A DNA stretch of 28,188 nucleotides from JBOHRN01 sp050732775 (GTDB lineage: Bacteria; Gemmatimonadota; Gemmatimonadetes; Longimicrobiales; Longimicrobiaceae). The notes below the pieces were generated by a model. The model saw only the letters and a list, made by a program, of their open reading frames with translations. It was not told the DNA's origin and searched no databases. Positions 23,655 through 28,188 of the stretch are shown here, in pieces (position 1 is the stretch's first letter; each line of letters opens with the position of its first letter). The stretch covers positions 1 through 28,188 of the forward strand of contig JBOHRN010000007.1 in the NCBI GenBank assembly GCA_050732775.1, written 5' to 3'. A program made the translations under genes and the position numbers.

Positions 23655-24143
23655 ATGCGTGTTTTCATCCCCATCGTTGCCTCTCTCTTAGCCGTGGCCG
23701 GCTGCTCTGAGCCACCTCCCGAGCAGTTGAGCCAGGACACCGGGAACTCCGCGAGCCGGGCCGCTCTCGCCGGGGCGCCGCTGGTAACCATCTACAAGAG
23801 CCCCACCTGCGGTTGTTGCGCCAACTGGGTGGAGCACCTGCAGGAGAACGGTTTTCGCACTGAAGTCCACGACAGTAACGAGCTGGGCTCGGTCAAGTCT
23901 GAGCACGCGGTGCCGCCCGATCTCTCCGCCTGCCATACGGCGCTGGTGGACGGCTACGTGGTCGAGGGGCACGTCCCGGCCGAGACCATCCGCAAGCTGC
24001 TGGCCGAACGGCCCCGGGTAGCGGGAGTAGCCGTGCCCGGCATGCCCATGGGTTCTCCCGGCATGGAGGGGCCGTACTCGGAGTCATACCAAGTGCTCAC
24101 CTTCACGGTCCAGGGCGAAACCGGGGTCTACGCGACCTACTGA
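23655..24143 (+). CDS. DUF411 metal-binding lipoprotein
   Basis: A 162-residue protein with lipobox VAGC (Cys17), so it is anchored in the envelope facing the periplasm. The DUF411 core is clear: VTIYKSPTCGCCANWVEHL (Cys52, 54, 55), SACHTALVDGYVVEGHVP (Cys93, His94, His106 region), and the Met-rich GMPMGSPGM. These Cys, His and Met positions suit Cu(I)/Ag(I), and DUF411 proteins are commonly found with copper-handling genes, though here the neighbours are not copper genes. The start is the ATG at 23655, weak ribosome site. The YheT-type gene begins 11 bases after the stop. Confidence 0.9.
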   Translation: MRVFIPIVASLLAVAGCSEPPPEQLSQDTGNSASRAALAGAPLVTIYKSPTCGCCANWVEHLQENGFRTEVHDSNELGSVKSEHAVPPDLSACHTALVDGYVVEGHVPAETIRKLLAERPRVAGVAVPGMPMGSPGMEGPYSESYQVLTFTVQGETGVYATY

Positions 24144-24154
24144 GCACCTCCGAC

Positions 24155-25183
24155 TTGGCCACGGGCTTCGAGCCAGCGTGGTGGCTGCCCGGCGGCCACG
24201 CCCAGACCGTCGCCGGGCGCTACCTGCGCCGGCGCGGCGGAGTAGCCCTCCAGCGCTGGCGGCTCGATACCCCCGACGGCGACTTCCTTGAGCTAGATTT
24301 CGCCGCCACGCAAGGTCTCGCTTGGCCGGCAGCGGGAGAGACGCCGAAGTTGCCCGCAGCCATAGTCTTGCACGGTTTGGAGGGTTGCGCGCGCTCGGGC
24401 TATGTGCTGGAGACCTTCCGGGCGCTGGCCCGCCGGGGGGTCTTAGGAGTGGGGCTCAACTTCCGTTCGTGCGGCGGCGAGCCGAACCGGCTGGCCAGGT
24501 CGTACAACGCGGGCGACACCGGCGATCTGGCCTTCGCCGTGGAGCGGCTCGGCGCACGGCACCCCGGGCTGCGGTTGGGCGGGGTTGGCTTTTCGCTGGG
24601 CGGAAACGTGCTGCTCAAATGGCTGGGCGAAGAAGGTGGCGCGGCGAGAGAGGTAATGGACGCGGCCGCCGCCGTCTCGGTGCCCTGCGACCTACTCGCT
24701 AGCGCAGATATGTTGGAGAGGCCGATGGGGCGCGTTTACTCGCGCGTCTTTCTCCGCTCGCTGCGAGAAAAGGTGAGGCAAAAGCAAGCGGCGCTGGCCG
24801 GGCTGTGCGACGTTCCGCGCGGGCTCCGAGTCCGTACGCTGAGAGCCTTCGACGACGCGGTCACCGGCCCGCTGCACGGCTTCTCCGGCGCCGCGGAGTA
24901 CTACCGCCTCTCCAGCTCGAACCAGTTTCTACCAGCTATCCGCCTACCCACCATGCTGATTCACTCGGCCGACGACCCGTTCTTACCGCCCAGCGCGTTT
25001 CCGCGCTCCCAGGTAGCCGAAAATCCGTGGCTGACAGAGCGCTTCACCCCCGGGGGAGGGCACGTCGGCTTTATCTCGGGGCCGCCCTGGCGCCCCCGCT
25101 TTTGGGCCGAGCAGACGGCAGCCCGATTTTTAGCGGCGCGCTTCGCCGCCAGCGCCCGCGAAACCGTGACGCCAAGCGCATGA
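24155..25183 (+). CDS. YheT-family alpha/beta hydrolase
   Basis: A 342-residue hydrolase of the YheT/embryogenesis-associated EMB8 family. PAWWLPGGHAQTVAGRYLRR is the family's N-terminal signature; the core has VLHGLEGCARSGY (oxyanion region), NFRSCGGEPNR, and nucleophile elbow GFSLGGN (Ser147). The acid is in IHSADDPFLPP (about Asp272) and the catalytic His in GGGHVGF (about His300). No signal peptide: cytosolic or membrane-associated. Substrates are probably lipids or other esters. The start is TTG 24155, with no strong ribosome site; no ATG is available near the conserved N-terminus. Its stop overlaps the ATG of the HD gene (ATGA, 25180-25183). Confidence 0.88.
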   Translation: MATGFEPAWWLPGGHAQTVAGRYLRRRGGVALQRWRLDTPDGDFLELDFAATQGLAWPAAGETPKLPAAIVLHGLEGCARSGYVLETFRALARRGVLGVGLNFRSCGGEPNRLARSYNAGDTGDLAFAVERLGARHPGLRLGGVGFSLGGNVLLKWLGEEGGAAREVMDAAAAVSVPCDLLASADMLERPMGRVYSRVFLRSLREKVRQKQAALAGLCDVPRGLRVRTLRAFDDAVTGPLHGFSGAAEYYRLSSSNQFLPAIRLPTMLIHSADDPFLPPSAFPRSQVAENPWLTERFTPGGGHVGFISGPPWRPRFWAEQTAARFLAARFAASARETVTPSA

Positions 25184-26058
25184 GCGACGAGCTCAAATCT
25201 GCCTACGGGGGAGCCAGCCCGGGAGACCGGGAGGTGGCCGCCCTCGAAAGCGCCCGCAAGGTCGAGGACCGCTTCGCCCACCGGCTCATGCTCAACACTC
25301 CCACCAAGGGGAACGCCAAGGTGGAGCGGCTCATCGAACTGGTGAACGGCGACGACGAGTTGTACGCCCTCTGGATAGCCGAAAACGTGACCGCGGTAGA
25401 GCGGCTGGGCATGACCGACCACGGTCCGGTCCACGTCAAGATCGTGATGAACATAGCGGTCAAGCTGCTGCGCATGCTGGTCGACGCGGGGGTCGAGCCG
25501 GGGGTGGTCAAGAGCTACGGGCTCACCCGGTACGACGCCGAGGTAGTAGTGGTACTCGCAGCCCTCCTGCACGACGTTGGCATGTCTATCCACCGCACTG
25601 ACCACGAGGCATACTCCCTCTTCGTGGCCCAGGAGAAGATAAAATCCCTGCTGGGCGAACTGTACGAAGCGCGCACCGCCACACTGCTCCGCGCCGAGGT
25701 GCTGCACGCCATCATCGCCCACCGCTCCAAGGGCCGGCCGCTCACGCTCGAGGCGGGTGTGGTGCGCGTCGCCGACGCCCTGGACATGGCTAAGGGCCGT
25801 TCGCGCATCTCCATCGCTGGTGGCTCGACCAGTATCCACTCGGTTTCGGCCGCGGCTGTGGAGGCGGTCCGCATCGAGCCGGGGGATGAGAAGCCGGTCC
25901 GGCTGCGCATCAAGATGTCCAACCCGGCGGGTGTTTTCCAGCTCGACCAGCTCTTTCGCGACAAGCTCGCGGGCAGCGGTTTGCAGACCCACATCGAGTT
26001 GGAGGCCGAGCTGGAGGGAGACACCGAGAAGCGGCTGATGGATGGGTTCCGGTTGTGA
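25180..26058 (+). CDS. HD-domain phosphohydrolase
   Basis: A 292-residue protein. The HD-superfamily ligands are in order: His85 (DHGPVHVKIV), His131-Asp132 (LAALLHDVGMSIH), His176/His181 (VLHAIIAHRS) and Asp199 (VVRVADALDM). These bind the divalent metal pair or single ion for phosphoester hydrolysis, often of nucleotides. The C-terminal 80 residues form a beta-rich domain (VEAVRIEPGDEKPVRLRIKM) without a family I can name. I start it at ATG 25180, overlapping the YheT stop; the frame is open back to 24805 but that part is antisense-like shadow of YheT. Substrate unknown. Stop overlaps the next GTG (GTGA, 26055-26058). Confidence 0.88.
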   Translation: MSDELKSAYGGASPGDREVAALESARKVEDRFAHRLMLNTPTKGNAKVERLIELVNGDDELYALWIAENVTAVERLGMTDHGPVHVKIVMNIAVKLLRMLVDAGVEPGVVKSYGLTRYDAEVVVVLAALLHDVGMSIHRTDHEAYSLFVAQEKIKSLLGELYEARTATLLRAEVLHAIIAHRSKGRPLTLEAGVVRVADALDMAKGRSRISIAGGSTSIHSVSAAAVEAVRIEPGDEKPVRLRIKMSNPAGVFQLDQLFRDKLAGSGLQTHIELEAELEGDTEKRLMDGFRL

Positions 26059-26504
26059 AGTTGGTCTCCGGCGGCCAGACCGGCGTAGACCGGGCCGCCC
26101 TAGACGTAGCGCTCGAGCTGGGGGTAGCGTGCGGTGGGTGGTGCCCGGCCGCGAGGCGAGCCGAAGACGGGGCGATTCCAGAGCGGTATCCGCTCCAGGA
26201 AACCCCCTCTTCGCGTCCGGGCCAACGCACCGAGTGGAACGTCCGCGACTCCAACGCCACCCTGATCCTCTGCCCGGACGAACCCGTACCCGGTAGCGGC
26301 ACGGCGTACACCGTGAAGATGGCGAAAAAGCACGGCCGCCCCTACCTGCTAGCCGATCCGGACGACCCCGCCGCCGTGGAGCGCGTGCGCGACTGGTTGG
26401 AAGAGCAGCGGGTAAACGTCCTCAACCTGGCCGGGCCGCGCGAGAGCCAATCGCCCGGAATCGGCGCCCGCACTAGGGAGTTCCTGATCGGGTTACTCGC
26501 TTGA
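26055..26504 (+). CDS. Putative molybdenum cofactor carrier / cpYpsA-type protein
   Basis: A 149-residue Rossmann-like protein with VSGGQTGVDRAALDVALELG, GGWCPAARRAEDGAIPERYP and NATLILCPDEPVPGSGTAYT, the conserved nucleotide-binding loops of the putative Moco-carrier family (PF12694), part of the SLOG superfamily that includes YpsA and DprA-like folds. Algal Moco carrier protein binds and protects molybdenum cofactor; many bacterial members are more likely to bind or process nucleotide ligands. With an HD phosphohydrolase directly before it, a nucleotide-related role is at least as likely as Moco storage. No molybdoenzyme is in the window. Its stop (26502-26504) lies inside the -35 of the next promoter. 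Confidence 0.85.
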   Translation: MKLVSGGQTGVDRAALDVALELGVACGGWCPAARRAEDGAIPERYPLQETPSSRPGQRTEWNVRDSNATLILCPDEPVPGSGTAYTVKMAKKHGRPYLLADPDDPAAVERVRDWLEEQRVNVLNLAGPRESQSPGIGARTREFLIGLLA

Positions 26505-26529
26505 CGCAGGCCGGGGCCGGGCGTATGGT
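26501..26529 (+). promoter_or_regulatory. Promoter of the M20 peptidase gene
   Basis: TTGACG (26501-26506), 17-base spacer, TATGGT (26524-26529). The -35 overlaps the stop of the preceding gene. The leader is about 18-24 bases with no purine-rich ribosome site before the ATG at 26554. Confidence 0.65.
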
Positions 26530-26553
26530 GGAGCCAACCCCCCGACTCACGTC

Positions 26554-27861
26554 ATGAACAGCCAGCGCCTCTTCTTTTTCTTCGTCTTCGCCGCGGGTAT
26601 GTTGCCCGCCTCCATGACCGCCCAGGAGGTGACGCCCTCGGCCGACTCTGCCTACCGCCGGGAGGTAGCGCGCCTGGCCGAGCAGCCTGGCGTACGCCGC
26701 GCCTTCCAGGTCATCGAGGAGCTGGAAGATAGCACGGTAAGCCAGAATATCGAGCTCTCCGAAATCCCCGCGCCGCCGTTCCGGGAAGAGACGCGCGCCC
26801 GGCGCTACGCGGACATGCTCCGCCAGGCGGGCGCCGACACCGTATGGATCGACACCGAGGGCAACGCCGTCGGCGTACGACGGGGGACAAAGGGAGATTC
26901 CACCCTGGTCATCTCGGGCCACCTGGACACCGTCTTCCCCGAGGGCACCGATGTCTCCGTCACGCTCCGTGGCGACACCCTGTTTGGCCCCGGTGTGGGC
27001 GACGACGCGCGCGGGCTCATGGTTACTCTCACCGTGCTGCGGGCGATGGAGCGTGCCGGCTTGCGCACACGTTGGGACGTATGGTTCGTGGGGACGGTGG
27101 GGGAAGAGGGGCTGGGCGACCTGCGGGGCGTCAAGCACCTCTTCCAGGAGGGCGCACCGTCCATCCACGCCTTCCTCTCGGTCGACGGCGGGGGCGACCG
27201 GCGCGTCGTCCACCGAGCGCTCGGGTCGCGCCGCTACCGGGTCACGGTGCGCGGTCCGGGCGGTCACTCCTGGGGAGACTTCGGCGACCCGAACCCAGCT
27301 CTTGCCCTGGCTCGCATCATGACGCGCTTCGACCAGGCGGCGGGTGATTTTACCTCCCAGGGGCCGCGTACCTCCTACAGCGTCGGGCGCCTCGGCGGCG
27401 GCACCTCGGTGAACTCGATACCCTTCGAGGTGTGGATGGAGGTCGACATGCGCTCCATCGACCACCCCCGGCTGCTGGAGATCGACTCCCTCTTCAACGC
27501 CGTGGTTCCGGCCGCGGTGGCCGAGCAGAACGAACTCCGCCGTTCGGGAGAACCCCTCACGGTTGAGGTCGAGTTGGTCGGCGACCGACCCTCGGGCGTG
27601 ATCGAGCTGTCCGCGCCGCTCATTCAGCGGGCCCTGGCGGTGGTGGAGCACTTTGGGTGGGAACCGGAGCTGGGCATCTCTTCCACCGACGCCAACGTGC
27701 CCATCTCGCTAGGCGTGCCCGCGGCCACGGTGGGGCGTGGCGGGGTGGGGGAGGGGACCCACTCGCTAGACGAGTGGTGGCTGAACCAGGACGGCCACCT
27801 GGCCATCCAGAGAACTCTACTGCTGGTACTGGCGCAAGCGGGGCTGGCCGAGGGGGGTTGA
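26554..27861 (+). CDS. Secreted M20-family metallopeptidase
   Basis: A 435-residue exported zinc peptidase. Signal peptide 1-23 (FFFFVFAAGMLPASMTA). The M20 ligands are all present: His123 and Asp125 in ISGHLDTVFPEG, Asp150 in GPGVGDDARG, the general base Glu184 with Glu185 in GTVGEEGLGD, and Asp211 in FLSVDGGG. The dimerisation/lid domain (RYRVTVRGPGGHSWGDFG onward) is intact, and ISSTDANVPISLGVPAATVG leads to the last ligand region (GEGTHSLDEWW, His). It resembles PepT/M20A tripeptidase-type proteins, so it should trim short peptides in the periplasm or outside. It has its own promoter and is separated by 100 bases from the serpin gene that follows. Confidence 0.92.
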   Translation: MNSQRLFFFFVFAAGMLPASMTAQEVTPSADSAYRREVARLAEQPGVRRAFQVIEELEDSTVSQNIELSEIPAPPFREETRARRYADMLRQAGADTVWIDTEGNAVGVRRGTKGDSTLVISGHLDTVFPEGTDVSVTLRGDTLFGPGVGDDARGLMVTLTVLRAMERAGLRTRWDVWFVGTVGEEGLGDLRGVKHLFQEGAPSIHAFLSVDGGGDRRVVHRALGSRRYRVTVRGPGGHSWGDFGDPNPALALARIMTRFDQAAGDFTSQGPRTSYSVGRLGGGTSVNSIPFEVWMEVDMRSIDHPRLLEIDSLFNAVVPAAVAEQNELRRSGEPLTVEVELVGDRPSGVIELSAPLIQRALAVVEHFGWEPELGISSTDANVPISLGVPAATVGRGGVGEGTHSLDEWWLNQDGHLAIQRTLLLVLAQAGLAEGG

Positions 27862-27961
27862 GGCGATCCGTTGTCAGAAATCGGGCCGCTCAGGCGTTAT
27901 ATATAGGAAGGTCGCACTCAACACTACGACCTATGATTTCACCGTCCGAGGGGGTACCATC

Positions 27962-28188
27962 ATGAAACGCCGTCTCTGTTACCTGCCGCTTCTGCTGCTC
28001 TTGCTCACCGCGTGCCAGGAAGGCCCGACCACGCCGGCGCCGCTGGAACAGCTGCCGCGCGAACTGACCGCCGCCGAGCAAGAGGTCGTCGCGGCGAGCA
28101 ACTCCTTCGCTTTCGATCTGTTCCGCGAGCTCAGCAGCGAGCAGCCGGACTCGAACGTCTTCATCTCGCCCTTAAGCGCCTCGATGGC
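27962..28188 (+). CDS. Serpin lipoprotein (partial, cut by window end)
   Basis: The first 75 codons are visible. A lipoprotein signal (MKRRLCYLPLLLLLLTAC, Cys18) anchors it in the envelope; a Pro-rich linker follows, then NSFAFDLFRELSSEQPDSNV and FISPLSASMA, the helix A-B region found in nearly all serpins. The reactive-centre loop lies beyond the window, so it cannot be said which protease type it inhibits or whether it is inhibitory. A TATGAT-like -10 at 27932-27937 lacks a good -35, and a weak TATATA lies at 27898. Purine-rich GAGGGGG precedes the start by about 8 bases. It continues past 28188. Confidence 0.9.
   Translation, partial: MKRRLCYLPLLLLLLTACQEGPTTPAPLEQLPRELTAAEQEVVAASNSFAFDLFRELSSEQPDSNVFISPLSASM

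Noticed and set aside
24805..25179. N-terminal extension of the HD protein
   Set aside because: It lies entirely within the YheT-type gene in another frame, is Arg/Pro-rich, and a well-placed ATG overlaps the YheT stop.

Overview
The window looks like a GC-rich Gram-negative chromosome with an outer membrane: it carries a TonB-dependent receptor, several lipoprotein signal peptides and secreted enzymes. Gene content and style (many lipoproteins of unknown function, a UMF1-type MFS carrier, DUF445, a serpin lipoprotein, a TonB receptor with an N-terminal carboxypeptidase-regulatory-like domain) fit an uncultured member of Gemmatimonadota or a neighbouring phylum. That placement is an inference from gene style, not a phylogenetic result.

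Layout. (1) 1-3300 is a mosaic accessory segment that looks less GC-rich by eye. It holds a minus-strand metal operon (merR-like, merC-like, a small CxxC thioredoxin-fold protein, a 19-Cys Csp-type copper-storage protein) driven by a clear 19-bp-spacer MerR promoter, then a 5'-truncated VOC gene, a repeat-like stretch, an orphan lipoprotein and an IS110-type transposase fragment. (2) 3359-6490 has a small plus-strand gene with a Rho-N-like C-terminus, then a minus-strand set: left-handed beta-helix acyltransferase, a fused AhbA/AhbB (siroheme decarboxylase)-like protein and an unrecognised 265-residue protein. (3) Divergent from that set, 6539-9065 holds a consensus promoter, a Fur-box-like dyad and a FecA-like TonB receptor. 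(4) 9108-12197 has a small hypothetical gene, guaB with an apparently leaderless promoter, an AtuA-type small domain protein and an enoyl-CoA hydratase. (5) 12200-16348 (minus) encodes two overlapping CPA2/Kef-type antiporters followed by a lipoprotein. (6) 16512-22572 (plus) is a tight five-gene run: sugar nucleotidyltransferase, DUF445 membrane protein, short isopropylmalate-synthase-like enzyme, secreted protein, UMF1 carrier. (7) 22580-23542 (minus) is a lipoprotein. (8) 23655-26504 (plus) is a four-gene run: DUF411 metal-binding lipoprotein, YheT-type hydrolase, HD phosphohydrolase, YpsA-like/Moco-carrier protein. (9) 26554 to the end has a secreted M20 peptidase with its own promoter and the 5' part of a serpin lipoprotein cut by the window edge.

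How the genes work together. Most of the window is ordinary core metabolism and envelope biology in compact operons with 1-4 nt overlaps. The two places that may hold something new are the metal operon, where a regulator with a mixed effector site controls a MerC-type importer and a copper-storage protein without any reductase, and the acyltransferase / siroheme-decarboxylase-like / unknown set facing a probable Fur-controlled receptor. No tRNA, rRNA, CRISPR array, phage or complete insertion sequence was seen.
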